Origin: Panonychus citri
Lineage: Eukaryota; Arthropoda; Arachnida; Trombidiformes; Tetranychidae
Assembly: GCF_014898815.1 (NCBI RefSeq)
Contig: NW_026515513.1
Location: 992,001 to 1,056,000 of the forward strand
Length of the DNA stretch: 64,000 bases
Reading direction: 5' to 3'
Shown here: in pieces, positions 28,201-40,267 of the stretch
Position numbering within the stretch: the stretch's first letter is position 1
Layout: every line of letters starts with the position of its first letter
The notes under the pieces: model-generated
Seen by the model: the letters and a program-made list of their open reading frames with translations, nothing else
Told to the model about the DNA's origin: nothing
Databases searched by the model: none
Program-made: the position numbers and the translations under genes

Positions 28201-30412
28201 TACGGTTAACTATCGATATATGTATTTAAATCATTAACGTTCTGTTATAACCCTCAATTGTAACAGTATAATGATGATAATTAATACTCTATTTTCTCGT
28301 CCTGTTAGGTAATTTAATTAATGAAGAAAATAATTGATAACAAAAATCAATTCTCATGGTGATACATGAATCTTTTTTTTATATTACCAACATTTTGAAA
28401 CTGTTACTCAAATTAGTACGAAACTATTTCAAGATCAAGGTTAATTATCATTATTATTATGATTACCGTTATCATTACAATTACCTTGATGATTTTCATC
28501 AGAAAACAATTGCAGTTTGGTAAACAATCACTTGATTGTTATTGATCATTTTTCCCGAAAATAGTTAATAATTTTCAACTTTTCTGTTCCAATATCAGTT
28601 TCATGTTCACAATTAAAAGGGAAAAAGGGTTAACTCATTAATTTGCTATCATTTTACAAATTCAAGCTATTAATACAATTAGTTAGTTTAATTACTAATC
28701 AACCAATTGTTTTTTCTTTCAATTATCTGAAACGTAAAAATGATACATTTTGTTTTATTATCCTTTTACTAATTTGGTTTATTTTTTTCTGTTTTTCTTT
28801 TTTTAGTGATGGAAAATTATATTTAATCAACTGTTTACAGCAATTAAATGGATAATCAAAGCGTCGATGTTGAAAAAATGAAGTATTATACTAGGAAATG
28901 TTGAATTTAATCGTAATTAACAAATGATTGTCAATTGATGGAGTTTATTATTTTGTTGAAGGCCAGATAATGATGAAAATTCATGGCTGATTGATGATCT
29001 GCTTCTTAAAATCATGATGGTGATGACAATTAATGATGATTCGCATCAAGAAATTGGAGACAACGATAAACGAAGGAGACTGTTAATACAATTTATGATG
29101 ATCATCATTTAAATCAAGGTAAATTTGATATTACTAATAATATAAATCGGGTAAGTCAATAGTGCGTGTAAACAAATATCTTGCCTCTATTTTTGTGGGT
29201 CCAAAGAGATAGATTGTAAAAAGCTATGATGATGAGGATGATAATAGACAACAAAAAAAATAAGGTAAATAGAGAGAGATATATAAGGAAGTTATTGAGG
29301 TTTTCATCGCTAAGCTGACAATAAGATTTGACAATCAAAGCTACAACTTTGATGATATTGATGTTATTATCTCTTTCCGATGAAAACGATGATTATGATA
29401 CAGAAAGAAAAAATAATGATGAAAAGAAGGAGAGAGAGAGAGAGAGAGAGGGAGAGAAGGAAAAAGCTCTCTTATGGTTCAGTAGAATCATTCAAATAGT
29501 TTTCTAACCCAAAGTCTTGATTCTTTTTCCATGATTCAGGTTCAACTTTTCTTGTAGAAAACACTATTAATATTACTCTAATCTCAGGCTTAATATTGTG
29601 CAAAAAGATGAAATGAGAGAGAGAGAGAGAAAGATCTACTTTTATCATCTTCCATTGTTACTTAATGTAGTTTGTATTGTATCATCATCTTCATTATCAA
29701 CATTTACTATTCATTTTTTGACTAACTCAATGAAATGAATTATCAACCCTCTTGCTTGGTTTCATCTTGTTCCTTAACGGTAACATTAACATTGACAAAA
29801 TATTTTTTTTCTGATACAAAAGAGGCAAAAATTACATTTAGTCTACTCCTATTATCCCCAACAGTAATTACATTAACTTAATGATGAATAAACTAAACAA
29901 TTAACAATTTAAATCATTTGGTATAATCAAACATCAGAAAAAACAATAGACAAACAATGTTACAACTCACAAGCCCATAACATTTTCATTCCCAAGTTCA
30001 AATGTTATTTGTGTAAATTATTTCATTATTTACAATTGATCCGTAATATTAACTCAACGGTTTAGTTTAATTAATTTCAGTTAATTCAATTTAAATTGTC
30101 GTTTTTTTTCATCAAGAATTGAAAAAAATGTTGCTCATCATCAGTATCATTGTATTGATGATCAAATAGTCAAGGTAATTGTTTGACAAATGACTTGAAT
30201 GAATGTGATTAATGAACTTGTTTGAATTTACTATTATTATTGTATAGTTTTCATGATAGTTAATGTTTCATGTGAAGAAATAATTTATCTGAGTAACTGA
30301 CCTTTAGTGGATATCTTGGTTCAATGTAAGTTACATGACCCTGGGTCAAGTTGATGGCACAAAATAATGATAACAAACCCAAAGGTATCCAAAAAAGTTG
30401 TAAGGTTATCAT
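16204..30412 (-). CDS. Beta-N-acetylhexosaminidase (GH20), secreted or lysosomal
   Basis: Glycoside hydrolase family 20 enzyme that removes terminal GlcNAc/GalNAc from glycoconjugates or chitin oligomers. Nine exons on the minus strand: 30412-30302, 21247-20747, 19580-19479, 19036-18898, 17651-17302, 17214-17019, 16931-16841, 16730-16623 and 16381-16204; all phases agree, 591 residues. Exon 1 encodes a signal peptide (LFWIPLGLLSLFCAINLTQG). The N-terminal GH20b domain includes KTVWGALRGLETFSQLVY; the TIM barrel has FPYRGIMIDTARHFIPIK, NKFNVFHWHIIDDQSFP, RGIRVIPEIDTPGH, the catalytic pair Asp342-Glu343 in HLGMDE, IVEVWKGG, GGEACMWSEYVD and PRASAVAERLW. Two oddities: the usual HLGGDE is HLGMDE, and after the normal family end (GFCGSWE) there is a 40-residue tail ending in a hydrophobic stretch (ILIVTLVFLTYYISLI), suggesting GPI or membrane anchoring. 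The 9 kb exon 1-2 link is inferred from exact phase 0 and the need for a signal peptide; the other exons are firm. Confidence 0.9.
17652..18897 (-). other. Intron 4 of the hexosaminidase gene
   Basis: A 1.25 kb intron between the exon ending GRAFP and the exon opening LLTTCYDGD. No other gene is supported inside it. It holds a short GA run near 18317-18328. Confidence 0.7.
19581..20746 (-). other. Intron 2 of the hexosaminidase gene
   Basis: A 1.17 kb intron with donor GTAAGA and acceptor CAG. Short open frames inside it (for example 19973-20161 minus) are low-complexity and not credible genes. Intron 3 (19037-19478) is similarly empty. Confidence 0.7.
21248..30301 (-). other. Long first intron of the hexosaminidase gene (inferred)
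   Basis: About 9 kb between the signal-peptide exon (donor GTCAGT at 30301) and the exon opening GNRSPPGSPWPLP. I found no convincing gene on either strand, only AT-rich DNA, a CT run near 26641-26658, GA runs near 24826-24839 and 29429-29453, and isolated short open frames. If the exon link is wrong, part of this stretch would be ordinary intergenic DNA. Confidence 0.5.
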
Positions 30413-33400
30413 ATTTGATTGATTAGATGGACACCTTTGTACACAAACACAAAAACAAATTAACTGTTAACTAAATTAGTTGATGATTAAACTGTTTTTG
30501 TTTATAACGATTGATTAATTACTCGTTTAAAACTGAGTACTTGTTATTGTTATTTGATGAAGACGATTGATTTATAAATCATGTTATTTGTTGTCCTCAT
30601 CCTAAACCGATAACGTTCAAAATAGAATTAAATTGTTGACGATGATGATAACTTAATAATCAAAAGTCGCTGTAGTGTAATTTAAATTGTTGACACAGAT
30701 GATTAATATTATTGAATGATAAACTAGTACCAATGAATTTATTGTTAATTGTTTCCTTGTTTGATGTTATTTTCACTTTTGTGTGATCAAGTTATCATTA
30801 CAAATCATAACTTGATTGTTAATGATCAGTTTGTAACATGAAAACTTTCAAATTGTTATTCCTGATTGTTGTTGATTATTATTTTGTTGAAACGATTTAA
30901 AATAACGATTGATTTTAAAGAAAAAGTTTCATGTTGATTGTTGTTATCACGTCAACAGGTTAACATATAACTGCGATAGTAACGTTATTTTTGGCTTAAT
31001 TGTGAGCACGATTGTGACTTGAAAGCGACTATCATCATTATCTTCATCAGTTCATCCAACACTATGACTCTCTCTCTCTCTCTCTCTCTCTCTTACTATC
31101 AAGCCCTAATTCTGCTCCCTCTTTATCATCCTCACTCCTTCACGCCTTTTTATCCCTCCCTCGTTCCTCATCTTCCCTCTTTCATCATAATTATCAGCAT
31201 CAACTTGTCTCCATTTTTCACATCATCATGATCTTCATCATGAAGATGATCATGATCATCATCTTACCTATGAGTTCATTTGACAGGTTCAATGAAGGTA
31301 ATCAAAAAAACGATACCTTTGACAACTCAATCATTATCATCAAATAATGATGGAGATAAAAAAATTCTCTATTCTCAGAAATCTCAACTAAGTATTAATA
31401 TTGTTTATTTTAATAATGATTCTCATCACAAAAGAATTAAATTTTTATCAATTTTTTTCTTCTTTTTCTACCCAATCCATAATGATGATGCATGTCAACC
31501 TTTGCAATCATATGTTACCCATCAACAATTACTTGCAATAAATTTTAATCAATAGAATTAAAATTAATTATCCAATCAGTTTTTTTTCTTACTTCCCTAA
31601 TTTGATTGATAAAATGTGATTGACAGTTTGTTTCATTATCTTATTACACATATTAATATTTAGATTTACATGAATTATGCAAACTCATTAGTAATCAAAA
31701 CTTTACTGTTAACAAATTTGTTAACAATATTCTTGCCAATCAATTGATAAAATTCAACTTGAAACATTTATTTTCAGCCATTACAATAAATAACATAACA
31801 ATATTGTAACATAATCAATATACAATCTTACAAACTGTCGCATTCAAATGATAAAATAAGACTGAACTCTAAGGTAAAATATAATAACATTATAACGAAA
31901 AATCTTGATTAAAGTGAAAGTGATTAAATTGATTGTGATCTAAATTGTGAGTGGAAATTGTTGAAAACTTTTTGGATCGATTTCAAATTGTTTCCAGTTG
32001 AATGAATGATTATCAGGTTACCATGTAACCATGTCAATTACGGTGAATGTTGATTCTTAATGAAAACGTATTGATATTAATTTCCTTTGTAATAACAACT
32101 CTCTCTCTCTCTCAGGTAATCAATCATCTTAATCTAAGTGAAAATGATGATAACCATTTACCCTTTGATTACATCATTCAACTCTCTCATTCATTTTCAA
32201 TTATCTTTGATTTTCTAATCATGTAATTTGGTGTATTTGCTTTTATTGTTTCTTTTCAAGATTCAATTTATTTTCTCACCTTTTTGATTTTTTTCTCATT
32301 GAAACTTTGATCTTTTTCCTTTTAGATGAAATTAAATCTGATTTATATTTCTACTCTCATATGTTCACATCCTGAGAAGATTCAATAATGTTCATCACAA
32401 AAGAAGATTGAAAATGTTACTATTTTCCAATTCATGATAATACTGAGTAAACTTGATGAAATTGGATTGTATTACTTTCTCATAGTAATTAAATTTCATC
32501 AACAACATCTCATTGTCTTGAGTTTCAATTTCAATTTCAATCTGATGTATATACAATACAATCATTATTCAAATCAGGAATCAGATTTTTTTTCTGCTAT
32601 TAATACGTTTCTCTTTCTCAATCTTATCCCAACCCATGGTATAAACATTTGACACTTTACCCTTGAGGCAAATTTTACTACTTATATACTGTTGTTAAGG
32701 GTGAAAGGATTGATCAATGGTTAAATTGATGAGAAGTAAACAGTAAATTGTCAATAAAATGTAATCTATTTTGACATGAGAATAAAGATAAACAAAGAAA
32801 TAATTTTAACAATGATAATATTTACAGAGAAAAACAAAATGAAGGATATTTCTTAGTGTATTTGTTATTAGAAAATAGAATTGATCTTAACCCAAATTTG
32901 CTACTTGAATTCACTGATTATCACTGATTAATACTTGAAACTTAAGGGTCAAGATAGTTGAGAAAATCTTTAATATCGTCAATGGTCAAGAATCACAATC
33001 AAGATGAAATGATTTATCTAATTTCTGTAAATAAAGTTGCATTTCAATAAGTTATTGGTCAGAAAAGGTCAAGGTAAACCTTTTAGATGGTATTGGTTTT
33101 TATCTCAACATTCAGCTATTCAGAATTCATCTCTCTCTCTCTCTCTCTCTCTGCACCTTGATGAATATTATTACCTTGGCATGAGATTAGTATTGGAATT
33201 GAAATTATTCAATTTTCTATTTCTTTTTTTTCTGGGAAATGTTGAATAATATTCTCGACATTTTCCTTGGCTGATTCTTATTGACATTGTTATTTACCAT
33301 GAATTTCATTATTATTTGATGATAATAATGATGATACTTTTAGGTTAGTTTAATAATAATAATAATATGATTACGAATCAATGATTTCTTTTGATTCTCA

Positions 33401-33998
33401 TTCAATTCAATCATCATGAAAAGTCAATAATCATTTCTATTAATTCACAAAGGAATTCGAAAAATAAAAGTTAATCAATTGATCGTGAGTTTTTTGTATC
33501 ATGATTCCTGTTCCAAGAATCAGATATGTTATATCTTGCAGTTCTCAGTGAAGATAAATAAAAATTAATAAGTTACCTTAATTCAGCTGATGAATTTCAC
33601 CGATACTTTTCAATTATATTATTAACATTTCACTTGAAATCCTGACTTGAATGAACAATATAACGATGATGATGACCGTTATCATGGACATCATTAAGTT
33701 AATTGCTGAAATGAGATAATTCAGATGATTGGGAATTCTGATTCGCCAATTTTTGTTTTCTACTTCTAACTGAATTAATAATTTCCAATGGTCATTTCAT
33801 AAGTTATATTATATTTTTTTCATCATTTTTACAAAGTTAAGGTGATAAAAAACCTTAATAACATGGGGAACATGTAACATGATTAATTTACAGAGTTTCA
33901 TCATCAATGAATAATGTCTGTTTCTTTACCTTATTTATGCTTTTCATTATCTTATAATTTTGATTTTCAGGTTTGAACTTCAATGTTTCGGCTCCAGG
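30413..33998. other. Intergenic region upstream of the hexosaminidase gene
   Basis: A 3.6 kb stretch expected to hold the hexosaminidase promoter and the 3' UTR of the membrane-protein gene. CT microsatellites lie near 31068-31093 and 33130-33153. A GATCATCATGAAGATGATC-type palindrome sits near 31229-31262. Plus-strand open frames at 31019-31231 and 31280-31555 are made largely of simple repeats and are not called. Confidence 0.55.
31229..31262. repeat. Short GATCATCATGAAGATGATC palindromic cluster
   Basis: Alternating GATCATC, ATGATC and GAAGATG words form a short self-complementary stretch capable of a small hairpin. It is probably a by-product of simple-sequence drift; no function is assigned. 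Confidence 0.5.
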
Positions 33999-36211
33999 TC
34001 AATATTGGGACGGTTTTTGCTTCGTTGTGGTATTTGTAATGGACGCTGTTCGTTGTAGTGGTGATTTTATCGATGGCAAAAGTGACGATGTTGTTGGTCC
34101 ACTTGTTGGTATTTTATAGTTTGTATTGTTAAGACCATTTGGTAAACAATAGCGACGATAACAAATTCGTAGTAAAACAATTATCGTTAGAACTGCGATC
34201 ATCTGAGCAACCGGAAGTATCACAACCAGAACTACACCCAATGTGTCGGTTTCTTCATTTTCGTTGTAACGACGATGTGGACCTTTAGCTCCTATCGAAT
34301 GACAGAGAGGAAAAAAACACCAAACAGATGATAATTGTTCCGCTTCATGAGATATTCAATTGATCATTTTTGTCTCCGAAAATTCATTTCTACCTTTTAA
34401 TGAAAACAGTTCAGTAAAATTTCATTGTTAAAGTCAAGATTTCAAACTTGACATGATTAATTAATCTTAAGCTTAACTCATCAAGTTTTTTTGAAGTTCA
34501 CTGAAGATTCTGGTATTATTCCTGATAATTAACAACTCATTATATAATCTAATTTACCGTTCAGATTTCAACATGATGTAAATATTTTCATTATCATGTA
34601 AATGGTAAAATTTTATCTCCTTCAAGAGTTGATACATTAATAGGATTCATTCATTATTAAATAACGAATTCTGAATGAGATGAATGTCAAGGTAAAATCC
34701 CCATGAAAAATGATATAATGAAATGATTTCCAGTTGAAATACTAACAGTTACATGAAACTCAGAGGGTTTTAGATATAATCTTGAGCTGCGATCTAAAGA
34801 AAAAACATTTACCTTGGAATATATCACATTGTTTTCATCTTCTCTTTGAAATGAGCACAATATTGACAGAAATATAATATGATAGATACTCTGAAGACCA
34901 GAAAAAAAACAAAGAAACCAGAATTACATGAATTATTTTTCCTTCCATTCTTTTTTATTCTGATACATTGATCATGATTTATGGGATTTTATTTACTCAG
35001 TAAAGATTCATCATGATGATTATTGACTATTGCTGATGAAGATAAACTTCACTACCATTGCTTATTATCATTAAATTGTTAACAATCAATATGAGAATGA
35101 GAATGATTTTCACCATGAATTATCAAGGTGAGAATGTCGATTAACTTAAGCTCTGGATAATGTTAACTTTCATCATTTTCTGTTTATTGTTTTAATTGGA
35201 AATGAAAGGAATTGATTACCAATCAACAGCAATTGTACAACATGAAAGATTATGTTATCTAATTCATTATATGCTCTGTTGATCTGTTTTCTTGATTTAC
35301 TTTCACTTGACCAGTAACTTTCATATTATTTAATAATGACCATTCTCAACTTTTGCTTTTCGATTACAGATTTTCATAATTTCTGATTACATGAATCCCT
35401 CTGTTCTTATGAAATTAACTATTGAATTAACGTTTTTCTATTCATCAACCCGTTAACATTCAAGAACTTTTATTAATTTTATCTCGTACATTGAATCTAG
35501 TTCATGGAAATCTGATCCAATCCTTCACCTTTTTTCTGGTAAAAACATAATGAATATTTAATCTCCTACTTCCAGAATAACTTTCCCTGTCTTTCCCATG
35601 CAGTTTTTTTCCTCTGAGTCTCCATACTAAAGACTCAAATAATTGAGAGAAAAGGATGAAGAAAATTGAGAATAAGGCTTACTAAATTTATCTTTTATAA
35701 TTCAATGATAATAACATGATTTCAATTGAATTTTCTCATGATGAATATAAAAAAGAAACTCTTTCCTATGGGTTTGAATTACGATGATAACAATATGGCT
35801 AATAAATTAGAAAAGGTAACATGTTCACTATTCATTTGAAATGGAACAAAGGAAAATTTCAATTCCTTGATGATTCAAATCCTATTTATGTAATAATAAT
35901 CAAGGTAATATCAAATTGATTCATCAAAAAATGAATTCAATGTTTTTTTTTGTATTGAAAATTTGCATTGAAACCTAAAAATGATCAACATTTGAATAGA
36001 TTTTTGAATAAATTGTGATTAACTTACCACCAGAACCTCTTGTAATTGCTCCTCCTCGACATGAAACTTGATGATTAGTTGATGATAAATTCAATATAAA
36101 TACAATAATAGTCAATAAATATCCATTGGTGACCCGTTTTTGATTATCTGCCAACGGTGAATTGGTTAATCCATTTACTTTGTAACAATTTGAAATTAAA
36201 CTTTCTCTCAT
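33999..36211 (-). CDS. Small single-pass membrane protein, unrecognised family
   Basis: Two exons join in phase 1: 36211-36028 and 34291-33999 (GTAAGT donor, ATAG acceptor), giving 158 residues. The start is the first in-frame ATG at 36211. Residues about 30-46 form a hydrophobic stretch (NGYLLTIIVFILNLSS) that could be a signal peptide or signal anchor. A short Gly/Arg-rich ectodomain follows (RGGAITRGSGG, then HRRYNENEETD). A second hydrophobic segment (GVVLVVILPVAQMIAVLTII) is a clear transmembrane helix with a basic stop-transfer flank (RICYRRY). The 50-residue tail is rich in S, T, P and N and ends KPSQY. With a cleaved signal it would be type I with an ectodomain of only about 30 residues; without cleavage, a two-pass protein. 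I do not recognise the family. It is divergent from the FN3-like gene at 36881. Confidence 0.65.
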
Positions 36212-36880
36212 TTTCAATTGTCCTTTCAAAATTTAAATCCAACACATCTGATTAACTAATTTAATCTTGGATTAATTCACATTTTAGATTAGATATTGTT
36301 GATAATAATTCAATATTTCATGATAACGATTGTTAGTTGATTGTTGTTGTTGTTGTTTTTTCACTGAAACTTTTTTCACCATTGTGATGATATATTTCAT
36401 CTTCTAGTTGAAAGTTCAGTTGATTCTGAATGAGAAACCAATATTATCTCATATTATATCATGTTAACTGCGCACTCTGAGTAACCTTTGTCATTGTTGA
36501 TTCAAATTCATTGGGTTTCATCATGAGCATGAGCTTAACTTGATTAACTTTTATGAAACTTTTTCCAACTGTCAAAAGTTTTGTTTTCACTTATCAACAT
36601 TTATCTTATTCTCTAATGAATTGATTGAATATTGAATCACAATTAACTGTTCAAGGTTTAGTTTTGATTAATATCTCGATCACACTTACTAATATCTTAC
36701 AATTTATCCAAGTAATATTAGTTGATTATCTAATAGCATATTAGTTTTAATACATTGTGATAACGTTACCTTGGATTTACCTCTTATGATTTATTGAAAT
36801 AAGTGTTCTGGTTAGTTGATCATTCAAACTTGTCGATTTCATTGAGATACATTGATATTTGTTGGTCTTAATTGTTCAAT
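36212..36880. promoter_or_regulatory. Divergent intergenic region (membrane-protein gene / FN3-like gene 1)
   Basis: About 670 bp separate two oppositely directed start codons, so both promoters must lie here or very near. No clear TATA box or other defined element could be assigned. Confidence 0.4.
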
Positions 36881-37955
36881 ATGTTATTCACATCTAATTA
36901 CAAGATTGTGCTTTTCTTTATTTTCAACAGCGTTTTTCTCACCGTCAATGCCGGTAAATTAGTGAAACACTCTGCCTCAACTACTGATGTCGCTGTTAAA
37001 ACAGATGAAGCAGCTTCAGGAGACACAAGCGAAGCAAAAAACGTTGAACCAAAGGCGGAAACCACCACGGTGACACCGATCGAAGTAGATCCCAGAGTAC
37101 CGATCTCTAAATTGGAAAAGACTGCCGATGATCATGTGATAATTAGTACTGATATTTTACCAAAGTTTAAAGATTTCAAAGTAGCTGTTAAAATTGAATA
37201 TGAAATAGAAGTTTCGAAAGATAAATGGGAGAAAGGGGAAAAGCGCTCAGACCGTAAGTTAATCCTCGAATTTGTATTCATTTTGACTTACTAATTGTGG
37301 TCTTTACTTGTAGCGGTACGCTCTGAGAGAATCTCAGCTAAAGCGATTGGAAAACGTGGTTTCCTCGAGTGGAAAGTTGGTCCATTAAAGCCAAATACGC
37401 ATTATCGATTCTTCGTCTACTCTGTATACAATAAACAACAATTCCCTGAACAACCACCAATCGCCCTCGAAACAACTACAAAATTAACTCCACCAAAATC
37501 AACCATTCTCAAAGGGGTCAGCGTTTTACCGTTTGGTGGGACTGACGTAAAATCTTATTATGTACAAATCAACAAGGTGAGACTTTGATTCAGTTAATAT
37601 TTTTAGTTAATGAGACTCGAGAAATCAGACATTCAATCTCACCGATAAAAGAGATAAATCTCAAGTATCAATTGTATTATTAATAATAACAATTAACTAA
37701 ATCTCCATTGGTGTAGTTTCATCACCAGATTAATCGGTTTTCAACTAATCTTGATCTTTTCTCTTACCGTTACTTCAGGTCAAAGAAGACGCTAAAGAAG
37801 CTGATTGCTTCATTGAGATCAAAATGTCACCCGATTTCGGTAAAGAGTTGACCCTTCCCGAATTGACCGCCGGTAAAAAATACACAATCAAAACTTGGTA
37901 CATTAGTAAAGATGATAAGGAATCTGAATCTGTGATTACTGAGTTAATTGCTTGA
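36881..37955 (+). CDS. Secreted FN3-like two-domain protein (copy 1)
   Basis: Exons 36881-37253, 37314-37576 and 37779-37955 (phases 1 and 0) give 270 residues. The ATG at 36881 opens a signal peptide (YKIVLFFIFNSVFLTVNAG). A Ser/Thr/Glu-rich linker follows (about residues 28-70), then two fibronectin type III-like domains. Domain 1 carries the typical motif GPLKPNTHYRFFVYSVYN and ends near LETTTKLTPP. Domain 2 contains VKSYYVQIN, FIEIKMSPDFGKELTLPEL and AGKKYTIKTWYIS. FN3 is suggested by the L-x-P-x-T-x-Y pattern, not proven. No enzyme motif and almost no cysteines are present, so a binding or structural extracellular role is likely. An AATAAA lies near 38110. The next gene downstream is its tandem paralogue with the same intron phases. 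Confidence 0.8.
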
Positions 37956-38667
37956 TTGCGATTGAATTTAATTGTAAAAGATAAGTCAATTTGTTCAATT
38001 AATTTTGTTGACGCAATTCAATTAATTACAAACCTCGAACGCAATTAAATTTGATTCATTCAAAGATCAATATTAAAATCTATTGTATTTTGTGAAGTTG
38101 TAATTCGTACAATAAATTTCAATAATTATCTGTGATTAATTGTTATTAATTTCTTATCATAAAAATTGATCACAACCTATTTTGATTGTTAATTGTTATT
38201 AATAACCATTTCCTTGATTTAGTGTGGGTAAAAAAGTCTGACTTTTTGTTTTGTACAATTAAAGTAAACAAATCATGTCATCTAATTGTCAACAATTAAA
38301 ACAATTGCATTGGTCCATTGGAGGTAAATCATTTATTAATATCAAGACCAACGGGTGTTGTTTTTGATTGTTTTGACTGTTAAACATTGGAAATTATCAC
38401 AATTAACTGATTTGTTTCTTTCTGTTAATTAGTCAGAGGAAATAAACAAGTTAATTGTTTCAATTATCAAAAAGTTTCAAAAGAAAACTAAAATTAAACA
38501 AACATTTCATTGTTTTCCCTGATTTGATTTGATTAATTGTAATTATCAAGTCAACCAATTGATTAGTACTTAAAGGCAAGAGTCTATGAGATGATCACAA
38601 CAATTAACTTTCACCAGTAAATAAATTGATCACCAATAGTTAAATTAACTTTTCTCCATCAAGAACA
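37956..38667. other. Spacer between FN3-like copies 1 and 2
   Basis: About 710 bp containing the 3' UTR of copy 1 (AATAAA near 38110) and the upstream region of copy 2. No coding sequence is seen. Confidence 0.6.
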
Positions 38668-39481
38668 ATGTATTCAAAAGTGTTCCTAATTTTTTTAATT
38701 GTTCTCACAATTAACAATCAAGTCTCTGCGGATGAAACAATTAAGTTTATTGTCAATGTTGATGAAATCAAAGACGAATCTGTAATCATTAATGTTACAG
38801 GTCCAAGTGAATTGGAAGAGACAAAATTTGGATCGATTCGTGTAATTAATCAACTTTTAATTGATCAACAATCAACTACTGATGTGAACAAGACCAAAGT
38901 TAAAGGTAATTATTGGTAAATTAAGATGATCAACGTGTTTAATTGTTACTAATTAACTTCCATTAGGTAACATGAAGAGACAAATTTTGAATGAAATAAA
39001 AAAAGGAGATTATTTTTTCCAGCAAATGAAATTAGTTAACCTGAAACCTAATCAACGCTACCTAATTAACTTAATCGCAATTTATGGCAACAAATCATTC
39101 AACATTGATCTCATTGATTTAACAACTAAATCAAAATCGCCAATCACTTTAAATAATCAACAAGTTTCCATAAGATTTGATGGAATCGACGTCGTTAATT
39201 ATTTCGCTCAAATTTATCGGGTAATTAAAAATTCAACTTGATTTCCAATCCAATAATTGTACTAATCTTTTGTTAATCTTAATCCACAGATCAAATCCAG
39301 TAATCCTAATCAAGAGACTAATTGTATCCTAGAAATTAAAATGTCCCCATGCTTTGGATCTCAATTACAATTACCCAATGATTTGAAAAATGGTGAAAAA
39401 TATTTAATCAAAATTTGGTACATTGATAGTAAAGGTCAACAATCAGAGCCGAAAATCATTGAACACTTTTGGGATGATTAA
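38668..39481 (+). CDS. Secreted FN3-like two-domain protein (copy 2)
   Basis: Exons 38668-38905, 38967-39220 and 39290-39481 (phases 1 and 0, as in copy 1) give 227 residues. The signal peptide is YSKVFLIFLIVLTINNQVSA. Unlike copy 1 there is no acidic/Thr-rich linker; the first FN3-like domain follows directly and carries LVNLKPNQRYLINLIAIYG. The second holds NYFAQIYR, CILEIKMSPCFGSQLQLP and GEKYLIKIWYID, clearly matching copy 1 (CFIEIKMSPDFGKELTLP, GKKYTIKTWYIS). The shared exon phases and these blocks establish tandem duplication followed by strong divergence. Function unknown; secreted and probably a binding protein. Confidence 0.8.
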
Positions 39482-40267
39482 CTAATAACAATTTAAATTT
39501 GCCTCTGATTAAGTGTTGAAATTGACACTGATTGTCAGTCATGATTGATGTAAAATTGAAACGTCATTAAAGACAATTTAATAGTAACAATTAAAGGAAA
39601 TTGAATTGTGATTACAATTTTCAGATCAATAGGTTATATTGATTAAAATGAAATTCATCTTGAAAAGTTTTCCATTGTCGTTTAATTGAAAATTCATGGC
39701 AATGGAAATCAATTCAATGTCTCATGTATAATTTAACCATTGTAACAATTAACTTATTGTTTAATTGGAGTGAGCAAAAAGTATATAATCCCAAACTGAT
39801 GAGCATGAGACAGAAAAATATATTACCCTGTAACTATTTCAATAGAAGATAAATTTTCACAATGAATTTTTTTACTTGAAATTAGATGAAAATGAAGGTA
39901 AAGATGAACGAAGGGGAAACTCACGCTCAGCGTGATATTTACCCTGTGATTCGTGAATCTGTAAATGTGAGAATCAGATTGATCAAAGAATAGAGAGAGA
40001 AAATTACAATAAGACAATTAACTTGATCGAGAGCGTTGGAAAATTATTCCAAGGACAACAATCATTACACTGACCATTAAAATAGCCATTACTTAAAGTG
40101 AGAACCATTCACTTGACTGTTAACTATTTAAGAGTAAACTTTATATCAGTTTTTACAATTATCTAAATTACCTTTGGGCTTAATTTTGTTTTGTTTCTGC
40201 TAATTATCAATTCTTATACTTTTGATTATTCTCATAATTATCATTTAATTGTCGTTCCTTGATTATC
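39482..40267. other. Intergenic spacer, FN3-like copy 2 to Kazal gene
   Basis: About 790 bp of AT-rich DNA. A minus-strand open frame at 39823-40017 has no credible start or family match. No other feature seen. Confidence 0.55.

Noticed and set aside
31019..31555. Two plus-strand open frames of 70-91 codons
   Set aside because: Composed mainly of CT and TCATCA simple repeats; the translation is low-complexity Ser/Leu/His.
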